Shown piece after piece: positions 1 through 12,700 of a stretch of DNA of 64,000 nt. A program made the position numbers and the translations under genes. Each line of letters opens with the position of its first letter. The stretch's first letter is position 1. Location of the stretch: the NCBI RefSeq assembly GCF_003952185.1, contig NZ_RXFS01000005.1:248001-312000 (forward strand). The letters run 5' to 3'. Source of the stretch: Variovorax sp. 679 (lineage in GTDB: Bacteria > Pseudomonadota > Gammaproteobacteria > Burkholderiales > Burkholderiaceae_C). Under the pieces are notes generated by a model, which did no database searches, was not told where the DNA came from, and saw nothing but the letters and a program-made list of their open reading frames with translations.

Positions 1-287
1 TTGATGTCGCTCACGCGTTCGCCGCCGTCGACGTCCTTGAGCTGCGAGTCGCGCAGGCGGCTCACGGCGTCGTATTCATAGAGGCCCTGCTGCGCCTTGG
101 TGGTCGACTTGATGTGCCACTGCAGAAGCGGCAGGCCGAGCGACTGGGCCACTTCCTCGGCCAGCATGGTCTTGCCGGTGCCGGGTTCGCCCTTGACGAG
201 CAGCGGGCGCTTGAGTGTGATGGCCGCGTTGACCGCGAGCATCAGGTCCTGCGTGGCGACGTAATTGTCTGAGCCCTGGAATTTCAT
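1..287 (-). CDS. MoxR-type AAA+ ATPase, N-terminal part (cut by window edge)
   Basis: The gene reads leftward and runs off the left edge, so only about 95 N-terminal residues are visible. They contain a Walker A motif, GEPGTGKT, at residues 33-40 after a helix ending in LKRPLLVK, the usual start of MoxR/RavA-family AAA+ ATPases. These proteins act as chaperone-like ATPases and are often encoded next to von Willebrand factor A proteins. The ATG at 285-287 is the first start in this frame before the conserved region. The gene is divergent from the cytochrome gene at 448. Walker B and sensor motifs lie outside the window, so the subfamily cannot be fixed. Confidence 0.85.
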   Translation of the reverse strand, partial: MKFQGSDNYVATQDLMLAVNAAITLKRPLLVKGEPGTGKTMLAEEVAQSLGLPLLQWHIKSTTKAQQGLYEYDAVSRLRDSQLKDVDGGERVSDI

Positions 288-377
288 GAATGCGATGAGT
301 GAAACGGAGGCTGGGGTGGAGAAAAGAACACACCCGATGTGCGTCGTGCAGCCTCAGGGTTGGCCTGCACAGGGTTC

Positions 378-398
378 CAGGGGACCCCTGCATATAAT
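378..398 (+). promoter_or_regulatory. Putative promoter/operator of the cytochrome gene
   Basis: A perfect odd palindrome, CAGGGG-A-CCCCTG (378-390), lies directly upstream of TATAAT (393-398), a consensus -10 hexamer about 50 bases before the cytochrome start. No good -35 is seen at 16-18 bp spacing, so the promoter may depend on an activator or be regulated at the palindrome. This is a visual call only. Confidence 0.4.
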
Positions 399-447
399 CG
401 AATGTTGATCCGAAAAACTGTACTCTCCACGAGATTGTGCGCGCAAA

Positions 448-1140
448 ATGAACAAGTTGTTGACCACGATGTTTGCCCTTGCTGTCGCTTCCGTGACGGT
501 CTCGGCTGAAGCCCAACAAGTCACTGGCAAGGCCCAGGACGGAGCAAAGAAGGTACAGATGTGCGTGGGCTGCCACGGCATCATCGGCTATCAGGCCAGC
601 TTCCCGGAGATTCACAAGGTGCCGATGATCGCCGGCCAGAGCGCCACCTACATCACGGCAGCGCTCACCGCGTACAAGGGCGGCGACCGCAAGCATCCCA
701 CGATGCGCGCCATCGCCGACTCGCTCTCCGACCAGGACATCGCCGACGTCGCCGCCTACTACAGCCAGCTCGGCACGAAGGACGGCAGCGCACCGCCCGC
801 CACGCTGGCCAAGGCCACGCCCGCCAACGTCGAGGCACTCATCACCCGCAACGCAGACAACAGCTGCACCAAGTGCCACGGCGCCAACTTCAACACGCCG
901 AACGATGGCACCGTGCCCAAGCTGGCCGGCCAGCATGCCGACTATCTGTTCGTCGCACTCAAGTCGTACCGCGTGAAGAACAACTCGCACCTGGGCCGCT
1001 CGAATGCGGTGATGGGCCAGCAGGTCGAGGAGAAGAAGTTCACCAACGCCGAGCTCAAGACGCTCGCCAGCTACATCAGCTCGCTGCCCGGTGAGCTGAA
1101 GACGGTGCCCGAATCGCGCATCCATCACGGCGCCGAATAA
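448..1140 (+). CDS. Di-heme cytochrome c (c4/c553 type)
   Basis: This 230-residue protein has a Sec signal peptide (roughly residues 1-22, cleavage near AEA) and two class I cytochrome c domains. The heme motifs are CVGCH at residues 39-43 and CTKCH at 140-144. Each domain has the downstream hydrophobic stretch and Met region typical of periplasmic c4/c553 proteins, which carry electrons between the bc1 complex or dehydrogenases and terminal oxidases. The two-domain size matches cytochrome c4. It is monocistronic and is followed at once by a hairpin terminator. Its exact redox partner cannot be told from the sequence. The ribosome binding site is weak. Confidence 0.9.
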   Translation: MNKLLTTMFALAVASVTVSAEAQQVTGKAQDGAKKVQMCVGCHGIIGYQASFPEIHKVPMIAGQSATYITAALTAYKGGDRKHPTMRAIADSLSDQDIADVAAYYSQLGTKDGSAPPATLAKATPANVEALITRNADNSCTKCHGANFNTPNDGTVPKLAGQHADYLFVALKSYRVKNNSHLGRSNAVMGQQVEEKKFTNAELKTLASYISSLPGELKTVPESRIHHGAE

Positions 1141-1173
1141 GCGTTCAGTGCAGGCGCTTCGTTGCGCACAAAC

Positions 1174-1201
1174 AAAAAAGCCCGCTGCTGCGGGCTTTTT
1201 T
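1174..1201 (+). terminator. Rho-independent terminator after the cytochrome gene
   Basis: AAAAAAGCCCG-CTGCTG-CGGGCTTTTTT is a perfect GC stem flanked by A and T runs. It should work in both directions, which suits its place between the plus-strand cytochrome gene and the convergent pcaG. Confidence 0.93.
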
Positions 1202-1232
1202 GTGTCCGGGATTTCCCTGAGAGAACCGCGGA

Positions 1233-1841
1233 TCAGACGTCGAAGAACGCCGTCTCGTCCGTGCCCTGCATGCGGATGTCGAAGCGATAGGTGACGGCGC
1301 CGCCTTGCTCCACGCGCTCGGCGATCAGCGTGTGGCGGCGGTCGACCGGCACGCTCTGCAGCACCGCGTCCTTCGCATTGGCCTCGGCCTCGTCGCTGAA
1401 GTACACGCGCGTGAACGCATGCAGCAGCAGGCCGCGCATCAGCACGATGACATTGATGTGCGGCGCCTCGCCGGGCGATTCGGCGCCGGGCTTGACGGTG
1501 TGGAACACGAAGCGGTTGCCCTCGTGCGTGCCGGTGCCGACGCGACCGAAGGCGCGGAAGCCCATGGCGCGCGCTTCTTCCGGCGTCTGTGGATAGCGGC
1601 CTTCGCCGTCGGGCTGGCTGATCTCGACCAGCGCGTCGTTGATCGGATTGCCGTCGCCGTCGATCACGCGGCCTTCGAGGCGGATGCGTTGGCCGGTGGC
1701 GTTGTCGAGCGCCACGACGGAGTCGAAGGGCTGGTCGAAGTCGTAGCCGTACTGCGTGGCGGTGAGGCCGTAGGCGAAGTAGGGGCCCACGGTCTGCGAG
1801 GGGGTCTGGCCGAAGTCGGCTTCCTGTGCGGTCATCAACAT
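1233..1841 (-). CDS. pcaG: Protocatechuate 3,4-dioxygenase alpha subunit
   Basis: This 202-residue protein is the alpha subunit of the intradiol enzyme that cleaves protocatechuate to beta-carboxy-cis,cis-muconate. The N-terminus carries the family signature QTPSQTVGPYFAYGL, followed by an intradiol dioxygenase beta-sandwich domain. As expected for PcaG, the full iron-ligand set is not here; it is in PcaH. The start at 1841 has AGGAGA eight bases upstream; a second in-frame ATG lies two codons in. The gene is 17 bases downstream of pcaH and almost certainly shares its transcript. Confidence 0.95.
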   Translation of the reverse strand: MLMTAQEADFGQTPSQTVGPYFAYGLTATQYGYDFDQPFDSVVALDNATGQRIRLEGRVIDGDGNPINDALVEISQPDGEGRYPQTPEEARAMGFRAFGRVGTGTHEGNRFVFHTVKPGAESPGEAPHINVIVLMRGLLLHAFTRVYFSDEAEANAKDAVLQSVPVDRRHTLIAERVEQGGAVTYRFDIRMQGTDETAFFDV

Positions 1842-1858
1842 GATGCGTGTCTCCTGGC

Positions 1859-2584
1859 TCAGCGGTTCTCGAAGGGGGTTTCGTCTGCGCCGCGCAGCAC
1901 GATGTCGAACTGGTAGCCCAGCGCGTAGCCTTCCTCGGTGATGTCGAGGCTGAAATCGGCGATCAGGCGGTTGCGATAGCGCTCGGGGGTGCCGGTGATC
2001 ATCGGGTCGTACTGCATCAGCGGGTCGCCGGGGAAGTACATCTGCGTGACGAGGCGGCTCGCGAAGCTCTGGCCGAACAGCGAGAGGTGGATGTGCTGCG
2101 GACGCCAGGCGTTCGGATGATTGCCCCACGGGTACGCGCCGGGCTTGATGGTGAGGAAGCGGTAGCGGCCTTCGCTGTCGGTCAGGCAGCGGCCCGCGCC
2201 GAGGAAGTTGGGGTCGAGCGGCGCGTCGTGCTGGTCGACCTTGTGCACATAGCGGCCGGCGGCGTTGGCCTGCCACAGCTCGACCAGCGTGTTGGCCACC
2301 GGGCGGCGGCGGTCGTCGAGCACGCGGCCCGTGAGGATCATGCGTTCGCCCAGCGGCTCGCCGTTCTTGCGCGCGTTGCGCGTGAGGTCGTGGTCGAACT
2401 CGCCGATGCTGTCGTGGCCGTACACCGGCTGCTGCAGTTCGCCGAGCGAGGCCTTCAGCGGAATCAGCGGCTTCTGCGGGCCGCGCTTCACGGTGGACTT
2501 GTAGCCGGGATACACGTAGCTGGGATGGGCTTCCCAGTCGCGCGGCGTGAGGATGGGCGATTTGCCTTGGGTCTTGGTCAACAT
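1859..2584 (-). CDS. pcaH: Protocatechuate 3,4-dioxygenase beta subunit
   Basis: This 241-residue iron-binding subunit of protocatechuate 3,4-dioxygenase shows all four expected Fe(III) ligands: Tyr112 (AGRY), Tyr151 (GAYPW), His164 and His166 (RPQHIHL). Each sits four residues after its Pseudomonas putida counterpart (108, 147, 160, 162 from family knowledge). The start ATG at 2584 was chosen because AGGAGA precedes it at good spacing; a longer version upstream has no such site. It is first in the pcaHG unit and divergent from the pcaQ regulator. Confidence 0.96.
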   Translation of the reverse strand: MLTKTQGKSPILTPRDWEAHPSYVYPGYKSTVKRGPQKPLIPLKASLGELQQPVYGHDSIGEFDHDLTRNARKNGEPLGERMILTGRVLDDRRRPVANTLVELWQANAAGRYVHKVDQHDAPLDPNFLGAGRCLTDSEGRYRFLTIKPGAYPWGNHPNAWRPQHIHLSLFGQSFASRLVTQMYFPGDPLMQYDPMITGTPERYRNRLIADFSLDITEEGYALGYQFDIVLRGADETPFENR

Positions 2585-2618
2585 GAACGTTGTCTCCTGT
2601 CGTGGGACGAATCCGGAA

Positions 2619-2686
2619 GCCGCCACTTTAGAAGCGGCATCCGATGATGTAAATTGAAGATTGCTCCGTTCTCAATAACCAGAAGG
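2619..2686. promoter_or_regulatory. pcaHG-pcaQ divergent control region with possible PcaQ box
   Basis: The gap contains ATAACC-N4-GG at 2675-2686. The PcaQ box described in Sinorhizobium is ATAACC-N4-GGTTAA, so the left half matches fully and the right half only partly. An imperfect dyad, GCCGC (2619-2623) with GCGGC (2634-2638), lies closer to pcaH. The box almost touches the pcaQ start, which would fit autoregulation. The consensus is recalled, not searched. Confidence 0.4.
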
Positions 2687-2688
2687 CA

Positions 2689-3678
2689 TTGAAAGACTCC
2701 GCCGATCTTCGACAGGATTTCGTGCGCAACGTGCAGTTGCGGCACCTGCGCTGCCTCGTCGCCGTGGCGCAGGAACGCCACCTCGCGCGCGCGGCCGAGC
2801 GGCTGGCGCTGAGCCAGCCGGCCGTGTCCAAGACGCTCTCCGAGCTGGAGGCCATCGCCGGCACGCGGCTGGTCGAGCGCAGCAAGGCCGGCCGGCGCGG
2901 CGTGCAAGGGCTCACGGCGGCCGGCGAGCAACTGCTCGCGCATGCGCTGCGCGTGCTCGAGGCGCTCGACGCCAGCGCGCAGGCCGTGGCGCCGGCAACC
3001 GGCGGGCGCATCGAACGCCTGCGCATCGGCGCATTGCCGAGCGTGGCGCCGGCCCTGCTGCCGGCGGCGCTCGCAAGGTTGCGCGACAGCCGGCCTTCGG
3101 TGCAGATCGTGGTGAAGAGCGCGGCCAACGCCGCGCTGCTCGACGAGCTGCGCGCCGGCGAGCTCGACCTGGTCGTCGGCCGCATGAGCGATCCGCGCCT
3201 GATGGGCGGCCTGAGCTTCGAGCTGCTGCACACCGAGGCGCTGGTGTTCGCCGTGCGCGCGGGGCATCCGCTGGCGCACAGGGCGGTGTCGGTGCAGGCG
3301 GTGCTGGCCTATCCGCTGGTGGTGTACGGCGAGGGCACGATCCCGCGCCACAACACCGAGAGCTTCCTGTCGGCACGCGGCCTCGTGCTGCCGGCCAATG
3401 CGCTGCAGACGCTCGACGTGGCGGTGGCCCGCGCGCTGGTGGCGGTGTCCGATGCGGTGTGGATCACGCCGCTGGGCGCCGCGCGCGGCGAGCTGGCGGA
3501 CGGCCGTCTCGTGCGGCTGCGCATCGAGACCGGCGGCACCGAGGAGCCGGTCGGCCTGCTGCAGCGCAGCGACGCCGAGCCTTCGGCGCTGCGCGGCGCC
3601 ATGGCCGCGCTGCTGCGCGAGGCGGCGAAGCAGCAGGGTGCGGTGCCATCCGCAGCCAGACGGAAGCGAGACGGCTGA
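2689..3678 (+). CDS. pcaQ: LysR-type regulator of protocatechuate genes
   Basis: This 329-residue LysR protein has an N-terminal winged helix (VQLRHLRCLVAVAQERHLAR, then AERLALSQPAVSKTLSELE) and a C-terminal co-inducer-binding domain. Its position divergent from pcaHG, and its overall sequence, fit PcaQ, which activates pca genes in response to pathway intermediates. The only plausible start is TTG at 2689, preceded by AGAAGG at short spacing. Its 3' end is unusual: an 18-bp perfect tandem repeat straddles the stop codon, so the last residues arise from the repeat. Confidence 0.88.
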   Translation: MKDSADLRQDFVRNVQLRHLRCLVAVAQERHLARAAERLALSQPAVSKTLSELEAIAGTRLVERSKAGRRGVQGLTAAGEQLLAHALRVLEALDASAQAVAPATGGRIERLRIGALPSVAPALLPAALARLRDSRPSVQIVVKSAANAALLDELRAGELDLVVGRMSDPRLMGGLSFELLHTEALVFAVRAGHPLAHRAVSVQAVLAYPLVVYGEGTIPRHNTESFLSARGLVLPANALQTLDVAVARALVAVSDAVWITPLGAARGELADGRLVRLRIETGGTEEPVGLLQRSDAEPSALRGAMAALLREAAKQQGAVPSAARRKRDG

Positions 3679-3694
3679 CGGAAGCGAGACGGCT
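3659..3694 (+). repeat. 18-bp perfect tandem duplication at the pcaQ stop
   Basis: GACGGAAGCGAGACGGCT occurs twice head to tail (3659-3676 and 3677-3694). The TGA stop of pcaQ (3676-3678) is formed across the junction. Confidence 0.9.
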
Positions 3695-3713
3695 AGCCGG
3701 TTTCCACCGGGAA

Positions 3714-3799
3714 CACCGCGGAACCGGCTTTGCCGGGCCGCTGGTGTTGCCCCCTGCAAGGGGGTGGCGAAGCGACACGAAGTGCGCGAAGCCTGGGGG
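3714..3799 (+). repeat. REP-like intergenic element, copy 1
   Basis: Hairpin-rich element containing CCGGC-TTT-GCCGG, CCCCC-TGCAA-GGGGG and CACGAAGTG, ending CCTGGGGG. It ends directly at the stop codon of the minus-strand gene 3800-4234. It closely resembles the copies at 18021, 18118 and, inverted, 36452. Confidence 0.85.
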
Positions 3800-4234
3800 T
3801 TAGTCCTTCGTCGCCCTGCGCTGCACGCAGGCCACGTAGCCCTCGCCGTCCGGCGGCCTGCCGGCGCGCTGGCTCTCCCACATCATCTGCCCCAGGCATT
3901 CCATCGCCTCGTGATGCGCATGCAGCAGCGAGCCGCGGCGCGCGGCCAGAAGCTCGACGGCCTGGCGGATGCCGCGCGGCTGGTCGATGGAGCACTGCTC
4001 GCTGATCGACAGATGCATCGACAGATGAAGGAACGGGTTCTCGCGCCCGTTCGATCCGTCGTAGACCCGCGCCACCGCCGCGTCGGCGTCGGCCAGGTCC
4101 TCGTGGTACTCGGGGTGCTCGTCGATCCAGCCGGCGGCGATGGTCTCGAGCGCTTCCATCGGCAGGCCCTGCCGGTGCTTGGCGTACACGTCGCAGAAGA
4201 AGCGGCGCACGTCTTCCTGGGAGGGGTTGAACAT
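3800..4234 (-). CDS. DUF1841 family protein
   Basis: This 144-residue cytoplasmic protein begins MFNPSQEDVRRFFCDVYAKH and contains HPEYHEDL, PFLHLSMHLSISEQ and HHEAMECLGQMMWE. These are the conserved blocks of the DUF1841 family in beta- and gammaproteobacteria. The His-rich helices suggest a metal or cofactor site, but the family function is unknown. It is a single gene, convergent with pcaQ, and its stop codon abuts a REP-like element. Confidence 0.85.
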   Translation of the reverse strand: MFNPSQEDVRRFFCDVYAKHRQGLPMEALETIAAGWIDEHPEYHEDLADADAAVARVYDGSNGRENPFLHLSMHLSISEQCSIDQPRGIRQAVELLAARRGSLLHAHHEAMECLGQMMWESQRAGRPPDGEGYVACVQRRATKD

Positions 4235-4345
4235 ATCTATATAGAGGTAGAAAAAAGAAGAGTGGGGGCCGTGCGCGCGAGCCTCTTCGCAGGCGGCTTC
4301 GCGGACTCTCGGATGTGTCGGACGTTCCGGGTACGAGGCGTTACA

Positions 4346-4359
4346 TCGTTACGTAACGA
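4346..4359. promoter_or_regulatory. 14-bp perfect palindrome upstream of the repeat-protein gene
   Basis: TCGTTACGTAACGA is perfectly self-complementary, with another GTTAC at 4340. It lies about 130 bases upstream of the sigma-54 -24 element, the usual distance for an enhancer site of a sigma-54 activator. The 300-base gene-free stretch 4235-4534 otherwise holds only this, the dyad at 4443 and the promoter. Confidence 0.5.
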
Positions 4360-4442
4360 ATCGCTGATTGACCTCCTTACGAGCTGTTTCCACACCTCGC
4401 CGGAAGGCAGGCAAAAAGAAAATTCTCCATGTGAATCAACAA

Positions 4443-4459
4443 GTTGCAGCACCTGCAAC
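4443..4459. promoter_or_regulatory. Inverted repeat upstream of the sigma-54 promoter
   Basis: GTTGCAG-CAC-CTGCAAC is a perfect 7-bp dyad 27 bases upstream of the -24 element. It could bind an activator, IHF-assisted or not; the factor is unknown. Confidence 0.4.
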
Positions 4460-4486
4460 CGCTTTGGCATGGGGCGCGGAAAAAGC

Positions 4487-4500
4487 GGCACGCTAGTTGC
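4487..4500 (+). promoter_or_regulatory. Sigma-54 (-24/-12) promoter
   Basis: GGCACGCTAGTTGC matches the core consensus GGCACG-N4-TTGC exactly, with the required 10 bases between GG (-24) and GC (-12). The predicted transcript starts near 4512, 23 bases before the ATG of the giant repeat protein. Sigma-54 promoters need an activator of the kind encoded at 18211-19641. Confidence 0.8.
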
Positions 4501-4534
4501 CCCTGAGTAGGCATCTTTTGTCACAGAGGCTGCC

Positions 4535-9049
<4,515 letters not shown>

Positions 9050-9105
9050 TCGGCCGGAAACAGACAACAGAAGGAAGAGGGGCGAGGGAGCTTGCTGCAG
9101 CACCA

Positions 9106-9131
9106 GGGACAGGCCGCCACCGGCCTGTCCC
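9106..9131 (+). terminator. Strong intercistronic hairpin after the repeat-protein gene
   Basis: GGGACAGGCC and GGCCTGTCCC form a perfect 10-bp stem around a 6-base loop, 15 bases before the OmpA-like start. There is no T run, so it is more likely an attenuator or mRNA 3'-end stabiliser than a full terminator. Confidence 0.6.
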
Positions 9132-9145
9132 GCGAAAGGACCGAC

Positions 9146-9649
9146 ATGAAAAAGAATTTCCAGACATTGGCCATCGTCGCGCTCGGCGCAGCACTCGTGG
9201 GCTGCGTGGCCCCGAAGACCGGTCGTGACGATGCGACCTACTACTACTCGAACAAGGCCACCACCGCGGTGCCGAAGGTGGAACCGGCACCGCCGCCGCC
9301 GGTGCAGAACGGACCGGTCGGCGTGCCGAAGATCGTCTACTTCGATTTCGACAAATACAACATCAGGCCCGGCGACCGCAACATCGTCGAAGCTCACGCG
9401 AGCTTCCTGCGCAACCGGCCGTCGAGCCGGATCGTGATCGAGGGCCACACCGACCAGCGCGGCGGCCGCGAATACAACCTGGCGCTCGGCCAGCGCCGTG
9501 CCGATTCGGTACAGCGCGCGCTCACGCAGCTCGGCGTGCCCGCCGAGCGCATCGAGGCCATCAGCTGGGGCCTGGAGAAACCCGCATCGAACGAGACCAC
9601 CGAGGAGGGCTATCAGCTCAATCGCAGAGCCGAATTCAGCTATCGCTGA
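9146..9649 (+). CDS. OmpA-family (Pal-like) outer-membrane lipoprotein
   Basis: This 167-residue protein has a lipoprotein signal with lipobox LVGC near residue 20, a Pro-rich linker (VEPAPPPPVQ), and a C-terminal OmpA/Pal peptidoglycan-binding domain. The domain shows IVYFDFDKYNI, VIEGHTDQRG and ALGQRRADSVQ with NRRAEF at the end. It should sit in the outer membrane and hold the murein layer. GAAAGGA precedes the ATG. Its place right after the adhesin gene suggests an accessory role in anchoring or exporting that protein. General Pal is normally found with tol genes, which are absent here. Confidence 0.9.
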   Translation: MKKNFQTLAIVALGAALVGCVAPKTGRDDATYYYSNKATTAVPKVEPAPPPPVQNGPVGVPKIVYFDFDKYNIRPGDRNIVEAHASFLRNRPSSRIVIEGHTDQRGGREYNLALGQRRADSVQRALTQLGVPAERIEAISWGLEKPASNETTEEGYQLNRRAEFSYR

Positions 9650-9758
9650 AGCCGGATCACCGCGATGACTTCAGCGGCAGTTTCCGGTCCGCGCATACGT
9701 CACCAGAGCGAAAGCAGATGACGGGCGTGGCCGGTTTCCCGCATCCGACCGGGGCCGA

Positions 9759-12700
9759 ATGATGTCCTTCCCAGACCAGCTCCACGCCTGCCACGAACGC
9801 CTTGCGTCGGTGTGCGCGGCGCTGCCTGCCCCGTATCCTGCGTTCACGCTGTTCTTCTCCGTCAGCGACGGTTCGCAGCGCGCGCATGTCGTGCACGCAC
9901 GGGCCGCCGACTTCGAGACCGCATGGCGCGAAGGCGCCGGGCACGTGGAACGCTGGGTGAGCGAGCGCGGCATCGTGTCGCCGTGGCTGCGCATCGACTG
10001 GGTCGAGGGCGCGAGCCCGATGGACTGGGCCCAGTTCAAGACCCAGCTCACGGCGGTCAAGCGCAACTACTTCCGCCTCGGCCTGGCATTCGACAAGGAC
10101 TTCGCGCAGGCCTTCACCGAGCAGGAGCTCAACGCCAACGCGATGCTGTGCGGCGATTCGACCATTCCGCACTCGGTGGTGAACGTGCGCAACTTCGAGG
10201 TCTACGGCCAGGCGCGCTTCCAGTGCTCGCCGCCGCTGGACATGTCCGCGGACCAGCCGGTCTACCTGCTCGCGACCGTGGGCGTGTTCTGCCAGCCCGA
10301 CGGCGTGGTGCACAAGCTCGTTGGCACGGGGCTCGACGCGGGCCGCCGGCAGCTGCCGGCGCTCAACCCGCAGTCGGTGCTCGACCTCGTGCGCAGCGGC
10401 TCGTCGTACCTGGCGCGCCAGGTGCAGAGCGACGGGCTCTTCGTGTACGGCTACTTCCCGTGCTTCGACCGCCGCATTCCAACCTACGACGCGATGCGCC
10501 ATGCGAGCGCGGTCTACGCCATGCTCGAGTCGTGGGAGCTCACGCGCGACGAGACGCTGCGCGCGGCCATCGACCGCGCGCTCGACCATCTCACCAGCTC
10601 GCTGATCCGCGACTACATACTGCTCGACGGGCGCGCGGTGGCGTTCCTTGTCGACACCGGCGGCGAGATCAAGCTCGGCGGCAATGCGGCCTGCGTGCTC
10701 GCGCTGGTGAAGTACTGCGAGCTGATGGACACGCGCCGCTGGCTGCCGCTGCTCGAGAAGCTTGCACTGGGCATCGCCTCGATGCAGGACCCGGCCACCG
10801 GCCGCTTCAACCACGTGCTGCACGCGGCCGATCTCACGGTCAAGCAGGCCTCGCGCATCATCTACTACGACGGCGAGGCGGCCTACGGCCTGCTGCGCCT
10901 GTACAGCCTCACGCGCGAGCCGCAATGGCTGGCGGTGGTGGAGAAGGCTTTCGACCACTTCATCGCGAGCCAGCACTGGCAGGCGCACGACCACTGGCTC
11001 AGCTGCTGCGTTCACGAACTCACGCACTGGAGCCCGCAGGAAAAGTATTTCCGCTTCGGCCTGCAGAACGTGGCGGGGTATCTCGATTTCGTGCTCGACC
11101 GGAAGACCACCTTCCCGACGCTGCTCGAACTCATGCTGGCCGCGCAGCAGATGCTCCAGCGGCTCGAAGGCATGCCCGCGATGCGGCACCTTCTGGACGA
11201 GCTCGACGTCGAGAAGTTCTACCGCGCGCTCGACTACCGCGCGCACTACCTGCTCAACGGCTTCTTCTGGCCCGAGATGGCGATGTACTTCCGCCGGCCG
11301 TCGACCGTGGTGGGCTCCTTCTTCATCCGCCACCACTCGTTCCGCGTGCGCATCGACGACGTGGAGCAATACCTGTCGGGCTTCGCCGCCTATCACCGCT
11401 ACCTGGTGGAGCGGCGCGCCTCGCCCGGCGGCGCGGGCACGGGCTCCGGCGGCGCGCGCGACGACGGCGCCGTGTGGACCGCGAGCGAGATGGCGCGCGT
11501 CACCGGTGGCGAATGGGTCGTGAAGCCCGAGGACGGCTGGCGTGCCGCGGGCGTGGCGCAACGCTCGTTCATGCGCAAGGGCCGCGTGGTGTTCGACCAC
11601 CAGACGCGGCCCTCGAAGACGCCGCTGGCCGCCGTCACGCTCAAGGGCGTGCTGCAGCCGGCCGCCGCAGTGCTTTGCTCGGACCCCAAGCCGCACCTCG
11701 ACAAGCGCGTGCCCGTGCTCAAGGTGTCGAACGTGCTGCAGGCCGTGCTCGAGCTCGGCGACCATGCGCGCGCCGAATTCGCGGGCCGCGTGTGCGGCGT
11801 GCTCGGCAGCGGCGCGGGCAGCAGCACAGTGGCCGCGATGCTGGCCGGCGCACTCACCGTGTGGGGCGAGGTCGGCCAGCCCGAGGGCAACATCAGCCTG
11901 CCGTCGGGCATCGCCTGGAACATGACCTGCATGCCGCGCCACGCGGCCTACTGGGTGCTGGAGATGGGCACCTCGCACATGCCGGCATCGGCGCAGCTGG
12001 TGCGGCCTTCGCTGATGGTGGTGACGGGGCTCTCAGCCGCGTCGCAGAAGCATCGCGGCCCCTCGGAAGCGGCCGCGCGGCTCGACAGCCGGATCTTCCA
12101 GGCCATGGCGCCGGGCGACAGCGTGGTGCTCAACCGCGACATGCCCGAGTTCGCCACCTTCGCAGAAGCGGCGATGGCGCAGCAGCTGCAGATCGTGACC
12201 TGCGGCGAGCACAAGGACGCCGACGTGCGCTTGCTCGCCTTCGACCACGGCGAAGTGCAGGCGCAGGTGGCGGGCGAACCCTTCCAGCTGCGGCTCAATG
12301 CGCCGGGGCGCCACATGGGCGCGAGCGCCATCGCCGCGCTCGCGGCCCTGCAGGCGATGCGCCTGCCGCTGGCCGCCGCGGTCGAGCCCTTCGCGCATTT
12401 CGAGCCGCCGGGCGGACGCGGCGCGCTGCACACCATTCACATCGGCGGCGGCAGCTTCAAGCTGATCGACGAGACCTACGACGCCAACCCGAGCTCGATG
12501 CGCGCGGCGCTGGAACTGCTCTCGCAGGCGCCGTGCGAGCCGGCGCGGCGCGTGGCGATCCTCGGCGACATGCAGGAGCTCGGCCCTGCCGCGCAACGCC
12601 ATCACCTCGACCTCGAGGCCGAGCTGCTCGCATCGCAGCCCGATCGCGTGCTGCTGTGCGGTCCGCTGATGCGCGCGCTGCATGCGCGCATCCGCACCAA

